Below, in pieces: positions 53,980 through 62,941 of a stretch of DNA of 64,000 nucleotides. The notes under the pieces are model-generated. The model searched no databases and was not told the origin of the DNA. It saw only the letters and a program-made list of their open reading frames with translations. The position numbers were made by a program, and so were the translations under genes. The DNA is from Prevotella sp. GTDB lineage: Bacteria > Bacteroidota > Bacteroidia > Bacteroidales > Bacteroidaceae. The DNA lies in NCBI GenBank assembly GCA_017469955.1, contig JAFUFJ010000019.1, positions 1-64,000 on the forward strand. The letters are read 5' to 3'. Each line of letters begins with the position of its first letter. The first letter of the stretch is position 1.

Positions 53980-55354
53980 GTATCAGCGTCGCCGTTCGTG
54001 GGTGGCTCGCGTAGGGAATCTCGAGATTGGAGGTGGGCATCCTGTGAGAGTGCAGTCGATGACGACGACCAGCACGAACGACACGGAAGCCTGTGTGAGG
54101 CAAGCTATCAGGATCATAAAGGCTGGCGGAGAGCTCGTGAGACTTACCACTCAAGGGTCGCGAGAGGCGGAGAATCTGGGGCGGATCAGTCAGCAGTTGC
54201 GTCGAGAAGGCTATCAGACACCGCTTGTTGCCGACGTGCATTTCAATGCTAATGTGGCTGATGTGGCGGCGCGATATGCCGAGAAGGTGCGCATCAATCC
54301 GGGCAACTATGTCGATCCGGCCCGCACGTTCAGGAAGTTGGAGTATACGGATGAGGAGTATCTTCAGGAGCTTCAGAAGATTGAAGACCGTGTGGTGCCG
54401 TTCATCAACATCTGCAAAGCCTACCATACGGCTATCCGTATTGGGGTGAATCACGGCTCGCTTTCCGACCGCATACGCAACCGCTATGGCGACACTCCCG
54501 AAGGCATCGTGGAGAGTTGCATGGAGTTTCTGCGCATATTCAGGCGTCATGATTTCCGTGATGTGGTGATTTCGATCAAGTCGTCGAATACGGTTGTGAT
54601 GGTGAAGTCTGTACGCCTCTTGGTCAGAGTGATGGCTGATGAGGGTATGTTTTACCCGCTTCACTTGGGCGTGACCGAGGCCGGTGAGGGCGAAGACGGG
54701 CGCATAAAGAGTGCGGTAGGCATAGGAGCGCTGCTCTGTGAGGGCATCGGCGACACGATAAGAGTGTCGCTGAGCGAGGAGCCTGAGTGTGAGATTCCCG
54801 TGGCAAGACGGCTGGTAGAGAGCGTAGAAGAGTGTGTATGCCTGCGTGAAGAGGCCGAGGCGTCGATTGCCGACGACACCGTTCGCCTGCACATCGACGA
54901 GCCTTGCTGGGAAGACTATCAGCTGAAGGCCTCTATGGCCGTGGGGGCTCTGTTCATCGACCGCAAGGCTACACGGCTGGAACTCTCCGGGGCGCATGAC
55001 GAAAAGCGCCTGCGCGAGCTGGCCGACGCCATCCTTCAAGCGGCACGCATCAAGTTTACGAAGACCGAATACATTTCCTGTCCGGGCTGCGGACGCACGC
55101 TCTACGACCTGCAATCGACCATTGCGCGCATCAAGAAGGCCACGGCTCACCTCGTGGGACTTAAGATTGGCATCATGGGATGCATCGTGAACGGCCCGGG
55201 AGAGATGGCCGATGCCGACTACGGATATGTGGGTGCAGGGCCGGGACGCGTGTCGCTCTATCGCGGACAGGAGTGCATCGAGAAGAACATTCCCGAGGCA
55301 GAAGCCGTGGAAAGGCTGCTGAGCCTGATCGAGCACGACCGGAAAAAGGGCTGA
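53960..55354 (+). CDS. ispG: 4-hydroxy-3-methylbut-2-en-1-yl diphosphate synthase, short form
   Basis: The 464-residue protein starts with the TIM-barrel domain (VGNLEIGGGHPVRVQSMTTTSTNDTEA) and ends with the iron-sulfur domain (CPGCGRTLYDLQ and GIMGCIVNGPGEMADADYGYVG, with the three Cys and the Glu ligand). It makes HMBPP in the MEP isoprenoid pathway. Between them lies an insertion (about 265-365). Bacteroidetes IspG usually has a much larger insertion giving about 600 residues, so this copy is shortened, while both catalytic parts look intact. It overlaps purE by 20 bp. Confidence 0.93.
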   Translation: MNIRPTEYQRRRSWVARVGNLEIGGGHPVRVQSMTTTSTNDTEACVRQAIRIIKAGGELVRLTTQGSREAENLGRISQQLRREGYQTPLVADVHFNANVADVAARYAEKVRINPGNYVDPARTFRKLEYTDEEYLQELQKIEDRVVPFINICKAYHTAIRIGVNHGSLSDRIRNRYGDTPEGIVESCMEFLRIFRRHDFRDVVISIKSSNTVVMVKSVRLLVRVMADEGMFYPLHLGVTEAGEGEDGRIKSAVGIGALLCEGIGDTIRVSLSEEPECEIPVARRLVESVEECVCLREEAEASIADDTVRLHIDEPCWEDYQLKASMAVGALFIDRKATRLELSGAHDEKRLRELADAILQAARIKFTKTEYISCPGCGRTLYDLQSTIARIKKATAHLVGLKIGIMGCIVNGPGEMADADYGYVGAGPGRVSLYRGQECIEKNIPEAEAVERLLSLIEHDRKKG

Positions 55355-55418
55355 AGACGCCTCGGAAGACAACAGGAAATACATTGCTTTTTTCAGATAT
55401 ACAAGGCCTCTTAGGAGC

Positions 55419-55457
55419 AGAAAGGTTCTCATCTCGGGTGAGGACCTTTTCTGTTGT
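55419..55457 (+). terminator. Hairpin after ispG
   Basis: AGAAAGGTTCTCA (55419-55431) pairs with TGAGGACCTTTTCT (55439-55452) with one bulge, leaving a TTGT tail. It lies 64 bp after the stop codon. Confidence 0.65.
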
Positions 55458-55461
55458 CAGC

Positions 55462-55571
55462 GAGAAAGCTAAGGGTTCAGCCCCAGAAGTCTTAGCTTTC
55501 ATCCCAATAACGCTATCCTTTCTCGCCCAGAACCCATAGACTTCTCGGGCTAAAAGCTTAGCTTTCTCGGC
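55462..55571. repeat. 110-bp pentameric 22-bp element, copy 8
   Basis: Units start at 55462 and then every 22 bp: AGAAAGCTAAGGGTTC, AGAAGTCTTAGCTTTC, ATAACGCTATCCTTTCT, AGAACCCATAGACTTCT and a fifth ending TTAGCTTTCTC. It begins just after the ispG hairpin. Confidence 0.93.
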
Positions 55572-55674
55572 GGGATACGTCAGAAGAACGGCTCACGGGG
55601 GACAGCTTACTCGCGGTTTAGGGTGTGGAAAGGAGGGCAGACAAGTTAAAAAATAGGACGAATTTGGGTGGAAA

Positions 55675-55707
55675 TTTTGGTCGGGACGGATATTTTCCGT
55701 ATCTTTG
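55675..55707 (+). promoter_or_regulatory. mutS promoter
   Basis: TTTTG at 55675-55679, a 20-bp spacer and TATCTTTG at 55700-55707; the start codon is 50 bp downstream. Confidence 0.7.
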
Positions 55708-55757
55708 TAGTTCCCATCATCCGGTGGGAAAATGAACCCATCTGACTCGCAACCGCT

Positions 55758-58382
55758 ATGGCAAAAAAGGACAACGGGCTGACACCCATGATGAAACAGT
55801 TTTTCTCGCTGAAGGAAAAGCATCCCGATGCGCTGCTGTTGTTTCGTTGTGGAGACTTTTACGAGACGTATTGCGACGACGCGATTGATGCTGCCAAAAT
55901 CCTTGGAATCACACTTACGCGACGCAATAACGGCAACTCTGCGGCCGCGACTGAGATGGCCGGTTTCCCACATCACGCCCTTGACACCTACTTGCCGAAG
56001 CTGATTCGCGCCGGCAGAAGGGTGGCAATATGCGACCAACTCGAAGACCCGAAGCTGACAAAGACGCTCGTCAAGCGGGGCATCACCGAACTGGTAACCC
56101 CGGGAGTGGCAATGAGCGACAACGTATTGAACTACAAAGAAAACAACTTTCTCGCATCAGTACACTTCGGAAAGGGCATCTGCGGCGTGGCGTTCCTCGA
56201 CATTTCAACGGGAGAATTCCTTACCGGAGAGGGCACTTTCGACTACGTTGAGAAACTGCTTGGGAACTTCCAACCCAAGGAAGTGCTATACAACCGCGAC
56301 CGAAGGCAAGACTTCGAGCGCTACTTCGGCAACCGATATTGCGTGTTTGAACTTGAAGACTGGGTGTTCACAGAGCAGACAGCACGCCAAAAACTCTTAA
56401 AACACTTCGGCACAAAGTCGCTGAAAGGCTTCGGCATCGACCACCTGAGAAGTGGCATAATTGCCTCGGGAGCCATCATGCAATACCTCGAATTAACGCA
56501 ACATGCACACATCGGGCACATCACACACCTGTCGCGTATCGAGGAGGAACGCTACGTACGCCTCGACAAATTCACCATCCGATCGCTCGAACTGCTGGCC
56601 CCGATGAACGACGACGGGCAGTCATTGCTCGGTGTTATCGACCAGACCGTGACGCCAATGGGCGGGCGAATGCTGCGCCGGTGGGTGGTGTTTCCGCTGA
56701 AAGACGAAGCACCCATCAACCAACGCCTTGACGTTGTCGACTATTTCTTTCGAGAGCCCGACTTCAGAAAGACCGTCGACGAACAGCTGCACCGCATCGG
56801 AGATCTCGAACGAATCGTATCAAAGGTGGCCGTAGGAAGGGTGTCTCCGCGAGAGATGGTGCAGCTGCGACTGGCACTACAGGCCCTGCAGCCCGTGAAA
56901 ACCGCCTGCCTCTATGCCGAAAACGAAAGCCTCAAACGGATAGGAGAACAGCTGAACCTGTGCGAATCGCTGCGCGATCGCATCGGCAAAGAGATACAAC
57001 CCGACCCGCCACAGCTGCTCTCAAAAGGCGATGTTATTGCCGATGGATACTCAAAAGAGCTTGACGACTTGCGCAGTATCTCACGCAACGGCAAGGACTA
57101 TCTGCTGCAAATACAGGAACGGGAAAGCGAAATCACAGGCATCGCATCGCTGAAAGTGGGCTACAACAATGTCTTCGGATACTATCTCGAAGTAAGAAAC
57201 ACATACAAAGACAAGGTTCCCCAGGAGTGGGTACGCAAGCAAACACTGGCACAAGCCGAGCGATACATCACCCAGGAACTGAAGGAATACGAGGAGAAAA
57301 TACTCGGAGCCGACGAGAAAATACAGTCGCTCGAGGAGCGACTCTTCGGCGAACTTGTCGCGGAAGCACAAGAGTTCATCCCCCAAATACAGGTCGATGC
57401 CAGCCTCATAGCACGCCTCGACTGCCTGCTTTCGTTTGCAAAAGTGGCCGAGGAAAACCACTATGTACGCCCGGTTATAGAAGACTCAACCCTGTTGGAC
57501 ATACGGCAAGGCCGCCATCCGGTCATCGAAACACAGCTGCCTCTGGGCGAGCGATACGTGCCGAACGACATCCTTCTCGACACCGAACGCCAGCAGATCA
57601 TCATCATAACAGGACCGAATATGGCCGGTAAGTCTGCCCTGTTAAGACAAACAGCCTTAATAGTCTTGATGGCTCAGATCGGCAGTTTTGTGCCAGCAGA
57701 GAGTGCAAAGGTGGGCATGGTCGACAAGATTTTCACCCGCGTAGGTGCTTCAGACAACATTTCTCTGGGCGAATCTACGTTCATGGTGGAGATGACTGAA
57801 GCGGCAAACATATTGAATAATGTGTCGCCACAATCGCTGGTTCTCTTCGACGAACTTGGCCGAGGTACGTCAACCTACGACGGAATCTCCATCGCATGGG
57901 CCATCGTCGAATACCTTCACGAACAGCCAAAGGCACAGGCAAGGACGCTCTTTGCCACCCACTATCACGAGCTGAATGAAATGGAAAAGAACTTCAAACG
58001 CATCAAGAACTATAACGTATCTGTGCGTGAAAAGGACGGAAAGGTCATCTTCCTTCGCAAGCTTGAACGGGGAGGATCGGAACATTCATTCGGCATACAC
58101 GTGGCCGAAATCGCCGGCATGCCCAAGTCAATCGTCAAACGATCGAACGCCATCTTGAAACAACTGGAAAGCGACAATGCACAGGTAGGAACCGTAGGCA
58201 AGCCTAATGCGCAAGCCATCGACTCGTCAAGAGAAGGCATGCAGCTCTCGTTCTTCCAGCTTGACGACCCGGTACTCTGCCAGATACGCGACGAAATACT
58301 CGGCCTTGACATCAACAACCTGACGCCTGTTGAGGCACTTAACAAGCTGAACGACATCAAGAAAATAGTGAAAGGCAAGTAG
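55758..58382 (+). CDS. mutS: DNA mismatch repair protein MutS
   Basis: The 874-residue protein has the mismatch-contacting motif DFYETY (the F-x-E Phe near residue 34) at the N-terminus, then connector, lever and clamp domains. The ATPase has Walker [15 protein letters not shown] near 617 and Walker [16 protein letters not shown]. It recognises mismatches and starts repair with MutL. It is transcribed alone and followed by a convergent terminator. Confidence 0.97.
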   Translation: MAKKDNGLTPMMKQFFSLKEKHPDALLLFRCGDFYETYCDDAIDAAKILGITLTRRNNGNSAAATEMAGFPHHALDTYLPKLIRAGRRVAICDQLEDPKLTKTLVKRGITELVTPGVAMSDNVLNYKENNFLASVHFGKGICGVAFLDISTGEFLTGEGTFDYVEKLLGNFQPKEVLYNRDRRQDFERYFGNRYCVFELEDWVFTEQTARQKLLKHFGTKSLKGFGIDHLRSGIIASGAIMQYLELTQHAHIGHITHLSRIEEERYVRLDKFTIRSLELLAPMNDDGQSLLGVIDQTVTPMGGRMLRRWVVFPLKDEAPINQRLDVVDYFFREPDFRKTVDEQLHRIGDLERIVSKVAVGRVSPREMVQLRLALQALQPVKTACLYAENESLKRIGEQLNLCESLRDRIGKEIQPDPPQLLSKGDVIADGYSKELDDLRSISRNGKDYLLQIQERESEITGIASLKVGYNNVFGYYLEVRNTYKDKVPQEWVRKQTLAQAERYITQELKEYEEKILGADEKIQSLEERLFGELVAEAQEFIPQIQVDASLIARLDCLLSFAKVAEENHYVRPVIEDSTLLDIRQGRHPVIETQLPLGERYVPNDILLDTERQQIIIITGPNMAGKSALLRQTALIVLMAQIGSFVPAESAKVGMVDKIFTRVGASDNISLGESTFMVEMTEAANILNNVSPQSLVLFDELGRGTSTYDGISIAWAIVEYLHEQPKAQARTLFATHYHELNEMEKNFKRIKNYNVSVREKDGKVIFLRKLERGGSEHSFGIHVAEIAGMPKSIVKRSNAILKQLESDNAQVGTVGKPNAQAIDSSREGMQLSFFQLDDPVLCQIRDEILGLDINNLTPVEALNKLNDIKKIVKGK

Positions 58383-58439
58383 AAACCATTCAGGCCAGGA
58401 AAAGAAAACAGCCGTCGCTTAGAATAAAACCATAAGAAA

Positions 58440-58477
58440 ATCGCGTGGGAATACCTTCATTCGGTTTCTCACGCGAT
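58440..58477. terminator. Bidirectional terminator between mutS and lgt
   Basis: ATCGCGTG (from 58440) pairs with CACGCGAT (to 58477), extended by GAA/TTC inside, with A-rich and T-rich flanks. It serves convergent genes. Confidence 0.7.
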
Positions 58478-58523
58478 AACTTTATGCTACGCCGACCATA
58501 GCCTTCCTATATAATAAGGATGC

Positions 58524-59366
58524 TCATTTCGCACCCAACCGTTGCATCCATTTGCCTCCACACATACAGAAATAGCCGAGAATGATGAAAGGAATGGAGA
58601 GCAACTGGCCCATATTAAAGAGCATTCCACTCTCAAACGAAACTTGAATGTCCTTCGTATACTCGATGAAAAAGCGGAAAGTAAAAATATAAAACAGGCA
58701 GAAGCCGAAGTAAAAACCACTTCCAACCTTCTCCTTATGCCGTCTGTATATCAGAATCATGACAACAAACAGCATGGCATAGGCAATAGCTTCATACAAT
58801 TGTCCTGGGTGTCGTGGCTGTTGATCGACCTGCTGGAAGATGAAAGCCCAAGGCACATCAGTAGGCTTTCCTATGATTTCTGAGTTCATAAGGTTGCCCA
58901 AGCGGATGAAACATGCCGTGATTCCCGTGGCGATTGCTATGTCATCAAGCACATGCCAAAGGTTCATTCTTGTGTTCTTACAATAGAGCCAAAGGGCTAA
59001 CATCAGCCCAATCGTGCCGCCATGTGAGGCCAATCCTGCATATCCCGTATAATGCCAACCGGCCGAATCCTTTTGCATTGGTATCAACATCTCTATGAAA
59101 TGCTGGGTACTTGACAGGTAATAGTCGGGCTGATAGAACAAGCAATGACCCAGACGAGCACCAACAAGTATGCCGATAAAGCAATAGATAAACAGCGGGT
59201 CGAACAACTCATCTTTCACTTTTTGGTCCTTATAGAGCCACTTCACCATGAAATAGGCTCCGATTAACCCTACGAGCCAACACATAGAATACCAACGAAG
59301 CGTGATGGGACCAAGGTGACACATCACCTCGGAAGGATTCCAAACAATGTAATTAAGTAATGACAT
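58524..59366 (-). CDS. lgt: Prolipoprotein diacylglyceryl transferase
   Basis: The 280-residue polytopic inner-membrane enzyme has the Lgt signature RLGNLMNSEIIGKPTDVPWAF with the essential Arg-x-Gly-Asn and Glu. Also present are GARLGHCLFYQPDYY, GLASHGGTIG and QPRHPGQLYEA. It transfers diacylglycerol from phosphatidylglycerol to the lipobox Cys of prolipoproteins, the first step for the many lipoproteins in this window. It is downstream of ychF on the same strand with a 147-bp gap. Confidence 0.95.
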   Translation of the reverse strand: MSLLNYIVWNPSEVMCHLGPITLRWYSMCWLVGLIGAYFMVKWLYKDQKVKDELFDPLFIYCFIGILVGARLGHCLFYQPDYYLSSTQHFIEMLIPMQKDSAGWHYTGYAGLASHGGTIGLMLALWLYCKNTRMNLWHVLDDIAIATGITACFIRLGNLMNSEIIGKPTDVPWAFIFQQVDQQPRHPGQLYEAIAYAMLFVVMILIYRRHKEKVGSGFYFGFCLFYIFTFRFFIEYTKDIQVSFESGMLFNMGQLLSIPFIILGYFCMCGGKWMQRLGAK

Positions 59367-59405
59367 ATTTCTTAGTATAGTTTGGGTTGACGGAATGTTT
59401 CGAAT

Positions 59406-59505
59406 CTTTTCTCAGGAAAACCAGACGACATTTTCTGGCAGATTGGGCTGGATTTTCTGTCAGACTGATAACCTTTCTCAGGAAAACCAGGTTGATTTCT
59501 CAGGA
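59406..59505. repeat. Degenerate 22-bp-phased repeat between ychF and lgt
   Basis: TTTCT/TTTTCT ends recur at 59412, 59436, 59458, 59478 and 59500 (steps 24, 22, 20, 22). CTCAGGAAAACCAG occurs twice, exactly 66 bp apart (59411 and 59477). Length, unit count and the TTTCTCAG junction recall the 110-bp elements, but the half-site sequences are different. It may be a decayed or distinct relative. Confidence 0.4.
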
Positions 59506-59513
59506 CGAAAGGA

Positions 59514-60614
59514 TTAAACATTGAAGCGGAAATGCATGATGTCTCCGTCTTGAACGATATAGTCCTTGCCTTCAATGCCCATTTTTCCGGCTTCTTTCAC
59601 TGCTGCTTCCGACCCATAGGCGATGTAGTCGTCATACTTGATGACCTCGGCTCTGATGAATCCTTTTTCGAAATCAGTATGAATAACGCCTGCACACTGC
59701 GGAGCTTTCCATCCCTTTTTGTATGTCCAGGCTTTCACTTCCATCTCACCTGCCGTGATAAACGTTTCGAGATTGAGCAGGGAATAGGCTTTCTTGATGA
59801 GTCTGTTAACGCCACTTTCCTCGAGACCTAACTCTTCGAGAAACAGTTGTTTATCCTCATAACTCTCCAGTTCGGCGATGTCTTCTTCGGTCTTTGCGGC
59901 GATGATCATCATCTCTGCACCCTCTTCACGGGCCAGTTCCTCCACCTTTTTGGTCATCTCGTTGCCGTTTTTTGCTTCTGATTCACCGACATTACAGACA
60001 TATAACACGGGCTTTGAGGTTAAGAGAAATAGGTTGCGTGCAGCATCTATTTCGTCCTTGGTTTCAAAGGAAACAACTCGTGCATTCTTACCTTTCTCGA
60101 GCACATCCCTATACGATTCGAGCACGTTGGCTAAGATTTTAGCCTCTTTATTGCCGGCAGCTGCGGCCTTCTGTACTTTGGTAAGTTGCCCTTCTATGGT
60201 CTCAAGATCCTTGAGTTGCAGCTCGGTGTCAATGATTTCTTTGTCGCGAATAGGGTCAATAGTGCCGTCGACGTGGGTGATATTGTCGTCTTCGAAGCAC
60301 CTAAGCACATGGATAATAGCGTCAGTTTCACGGATATTCCCGAGGAATTTGTTGCCCAGTCCCTCCCCTTTTGAGGCACCTTTCACGAGTCCTGCGATAT
60401 CGACTATCTCGCACGTTGCTGGCACAATACGACCAGGATGCACGAGTTCAGCGAGCTTTGTCAGTCGCTCGTCAGGGACAGTTATGACGCCTACGTTGGG
60501 CTCTATTGTACAGAAAGGAAAGTTTGCCGCTTGTGCTTTAGCGCTTGACAAACAATTGAACAGTGTAGACTTACCTACGTTTGGCAGGCCTACAATACCA
60601 CATTTTAATGCCAT
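59514..60614 (-). CDS. ychF: Redox-regulated ATPase YchF (Obg family)
   Basis: The 366-residue protein has the G1 loop GLPNVGKSTLFNCLS, DIAGLVKGASKGEGLGNKFL and CNVGESEAKNG in place of NKxD, as expected for an ATP-preferring YchF. A coiled-coil insert follows, then a C-terminal TGS domain (ITAGEMEVKAWTYKKGWKAPQCAGVIHTDFEKGFIRAEV). It binds ribosomes and affects oxidative-stress responses. Its promoter is the minus-strand promoter-hairpin module at 60646. Confidence 0.96.
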   Translation of the reverse strand: MALKCGIVGLPNVGKSTLFNCLSSAKAQAANFPFCTIEPNVGVITVPDERLTKLAELVHPGRIVPATCEIVDIAGLVKGASKGEGLGNKFLGNIRETDAIIHVLRCFEDDNITHVDGTIDPIRDKEIIDTELQLKDLETIEGQLTKVQKAAAAGNKEAKILANVLESYRDVLEKGKNARVVSFETKDEIDAARNLFLLTSKPVLYVCNVGESEAKNGNEMTKKVEELAREEGAEMMIIAAKTEEDIAELESYEDKQLFLEELGLEESGVNRLIKKAYSLLNLETFITAGEMEVKAWTYKKGWKAPQCAGVIHTDFEKGFIRAEVIKYDDYIAYGSEAAVKEAGKMGIEGKDYIVQDGDIMHFRFNV

Positions 60615-60645
60615 GTTTCTTTATAAAGAATTTGTTTCTTGCTTG

Positions 60646-60780
60646 CAAAGTTACGCAAAAACGAGTGCAATGCAAAAGAAAAGCGAATGATTTTTCTTTT
60701 CATTGCCGAGTGCAAAGTAATTTCGGTGATAGCCAAAGTTACGCAAAAACGCGGGCAATGCAAAGGAAAAGCCGAAGTTT
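60646..60780 (-). promoter_or_regulatory. Two-copy promoter-hairpin module upstream of ychF
   Basis: Read on the minus strand. The distal promoter is CTTTGC (60765-60760), 18 bp, TAACTTTG (60741-60734). Its -7 is followed by an AAATTAC right arm, one base from AAGTTAC. A second stem has arms GCAATGAAAAGAAAA and TTTTCTTTTGCATTGC. The proximal promoter is TTTTGC (60677-60672), 18 bp, TAACTTTG (60653-60646), with no right arm, 32 bp before ychF. Confidence 0.7.
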
Positions 60781-60859
60781 TTAAATTTTCACGGCTGAGA
60801 CTGCAGGTCTTTGGAATCGGCCGAACTTGGGCAATGCACAGATGAATCCCCGTTGCGGG

Positions 60860-61663
60860 TCAGCTCTTTTTCCGGATGTCTGACGGTGACATTCCGAGAT
60901 ATTTCTGCACGAAGCGCGAGAAGTAGGACATGCTTGAGAAGTTGAACTGGCTGGCAATGTCTGAAAGCGAGAGCGTTTTTTCCTTCAGCTGGTTGTTGAT
61001 GTCGATGATGGTAAAGCGGTTTATCCAGTAAGCAGCCGGCTGTCCGCTGACGAGACAGGTCACCTCTGAGAGGTATTTTGGCGTGATAAACAGCTTGTCG
61101 GCATAGTATCCCACGTGGCGTTCCTTGCGGTATATGCCTGTTTCGAGTAGTCTTAGAAAGCTGTTCATCAGGTTGTTGGCGCGCTCAGAGACCAGCATTT
61201 TGTCGTTGATGCGTCGGTGAAATTCGAAGAAGTCGATATACATCACCTGCAGAAGGTTGATGAGAATATCGCGGAAGAAATACTTGTCTTCGTCCTGAAG
61301 TCTTCTCTCCAGCTGGCTGATGTCGTTGTTCAGCAGGTCGTGTTCCTCAGGTAGCAGGGGCATGATGGGGTTGTTGTAGAGCGAGATGGCTCCTTTTATG
61401 TGATAGTTGTTGGTGGGAGTCGACTCTTGAATCAGTTCGGGAGAGACGTAGACCACTCGAGCCATGAAGTCGTGAGAGGGCTGAATGTCGGTGACGAGTC
61501 GGTTGGCAATAATGATCATACTGTCACCGACATTCAGCGTAAAGGGCTGCCCGTTGAACAAGAACCGGCACATTCCACCATTGCATACCACGTGCGAATA
61601 GTACATCCGCAGTGCTTCAGACGTCAGTCTTCCGAGGTGGTTGTCGATGATGATCTCGTCCAT
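60860..61663 (-). CDS. AraC family transcriptional regulator
   Basis: The 267-residue protein has an N-terminal cupin-like sensing part (CNGGMCRFLFNGQPFTLNVGDSMIIIANRLVTDIQ) and a C-terminal double helix-turn-helix (YYADKLFITPKYLSEVTCLVSGQPAAYWINRF ... SLSDIASQFNFSSMSYFSRFVQKYLGMSPSDIRKK). It is 15 bp downstream of the acyltransferase gene on the same strand, so they are probably co-transcribed. Its effector and targets are unknown. Confidence 0.93.
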   Translation of the reverse strand: MDEIIIDNHLGRLTSEALRMYYSHVVCNGGMCRFLFNGQPFTLNVGDSMIIIANRLVTDIQPSHDFMARVVYVSPELIQESTPTNNYHIKGAISLYNNPIMPLLPEEHDLLNNDISQLERRLQDEDKYFFRDILINLLQVMYIDFFEFHRRINDKMLVSERANNLMNSFLRLLETGIYRKERHVGYYADKLFITPKYLSEVTCLVSGQPAAYWINRFTIIDINNQLKEKTLSLSDIASQFNFSSMSYFSRFVQKYLGMSPSDIRKKS

Positions 61664-61678
61664 ACAGGAGCGCTTTTC

Positions 61679-62785
61679 TTATCCGACAATGTATTTGCTG
61701 CCGGGAATGAGGCTGATGAGCTTGGTCGTTATGGCGCAGCACACGAATGTGAGCAAGGCAATAACGGGAATGCAAAGGCTGACAGGCAGCAGGGGACTGG
61801 CGGGGTTGCCGGCTATCAATGCGCTTGCAATGGGAGCCAGGAAGAACAGATGCATCAGATACATGCCGAACGAGAGTTTCGAAAGCGACGTGACAAGGGC
61901 AGGAGCCTTGGGCTGATTGATGGCAGAAAAGACGACGAAAAGGCCGAAAGTTGCCAGCAGAACGTTAGGAGTACAGAACTCCCACGACCACTCTAATGCG
62001 GGAGTTTCGATAAGGTTGCCGGGCACTCCTTTCCACCAAAAACTCCAAGCAGTGAACGTTGCGCCTATCAGGAAGCAGAGCAGTCCCGTCGTGATGCGTC
62101 GCTTTTGCGACCACTTCAGGTGAACTCTTATGTAGTGAGCCAGCACCAGATATCCTAAATAGCCTGAGCAATACCAGAAGAGCGAGTACTGGTTCCAGAA
62201 GCATTCGCCCCACAGTTCGGGCGACACAAAGCGGTGAAGCCACGGCGTCAAGGTGGTGAAGGCGAAGATGGAGATGAAGATGAGTTCTTCTTTTGCCGTC
62301 GACTTCTCGAGCCAAGGCGACACGACTGGTATGATGAGATAGAGGCTAATGAGCGGATACATGAACCACAGGTGGCCCGCCATCGACGGGAAATTGAACG
62401 GCAACAGCTTCAAGTCTGCCATTGATTGCTCCCAAGTCATGCCGCCCCATGCCAACGGAAGAAACGTGTAAAGCAGCATGAAGCAGATGAAAGGAGGCAG
62501 TATTCGCTTGAACCGACGGCGGTAGAACTGGGTCATTGTCTGCCCATCGCGCATGGGAACAAGCAGGAAAGCCGACACAATCATGAACAAAGGTACGGCA
62601 GTCCGGCTGACGCCTCCGTCCCAGAAGGCCACCCAGAAGCGGTTGCTTTCGTTGGCAAGCATCGACATGTTGCCGGCAAGTCCCGACGAGTCGGCACCGT
62701 AAAAATTCTCACTTGCATGGACAAGCATCACCATAAAGCATGCCACCACGCGGATGTAGTCTACAAAAGGAATGCGATCTTTCAT
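61679..62785 (-). CDS. Acyltransferase 3 family membrane protein
   Basis: The 368-residue protein has about ten hydrophobic segments and the family start MKDRIPFVDYIRVVACFMVMLVHASENF, where the His is the usual catalytic candidate, followed by SRTAVPLFMIVSAFLLVP and YRRRFKRILPPFICFMLLY. Such enzymes O-acetylate surface glycans. The ATG at 62785 is used; the open frame extends 28 codons upstream across its promoter. Confidence 0.9.
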   Translation of the reverse strand: MKDRIPFVDYIRVVACFMVMLVHASENFYGADSSGLAGNMSMLANESNRFWVAFWDGGVSRTAVPLFMIVSAFLLVPMRDGQTMTQFYRRRFKRILPPFICFMLLYTFLPLAWGGMTWEQSMADLKLLPFNFPSMAGHLWFMYPLISLYLIIPVVSPWLEKSTAKEELIFISIFAFTTLTPWLHRFVSPELWGECFWNQYSLFWYCSGYLGYLVLAHYIRVHLKWSQKRRITTGLLCFLIGATFTAWSFWWKGVPGNLIETPALEWSWEFCTPNVLLATFGLFVVFSAINQPKAPALVTSLSKLSFGMYLMHLFFLAPIASALIAGNPASPLLPVSLCIPVIALLTFVCCAITTKLISLIPGSKYIVG

Positions 62786-62811
62786 AGTTTTCCGGTTTGA
62801 TTTTCTGGCTG

Positions 62812-62819
62812 CAAAGATA
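62812..62819 (-). promoter_or_regulatory. -7 element for the acyltransferase-AraC operon
   Basis: Minus-strand TATCTTTG at 62819-62812, 26 bp before the start codon. Confidence 0.6.
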
Positions 62820-62907
62820 CGCATAATCGGCAAGAGCAGCAAGCAAAAACCGTAAAAAGTGAAAATCATTCCGCCAAATGAATAACATGATTTGCCGTTT
62901 TCTGTCG

Positions 62908-62915
62908 TAACTTTG
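62908..62915 (+). promoter_or_regulatory. -7 element for the flavodoxin gene
   Basis: TAACTTTG at 62908-62915, preceded by GTCG and followed by CACCG. It resembles the core of the promoter-hairpin modules but without their arms. The start codon is 26 bp downstream. Confidence 0.6.
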
Positions 62916-62941
62916 CACCGAATTTAGACAACATCTCTGAA

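Noticed and set aside
53855-55432. 525-codon open frame on the minus strand
   Set aside because: It is the antisense shadow of purE-ispG, both of which carry clear catalytic motifs.
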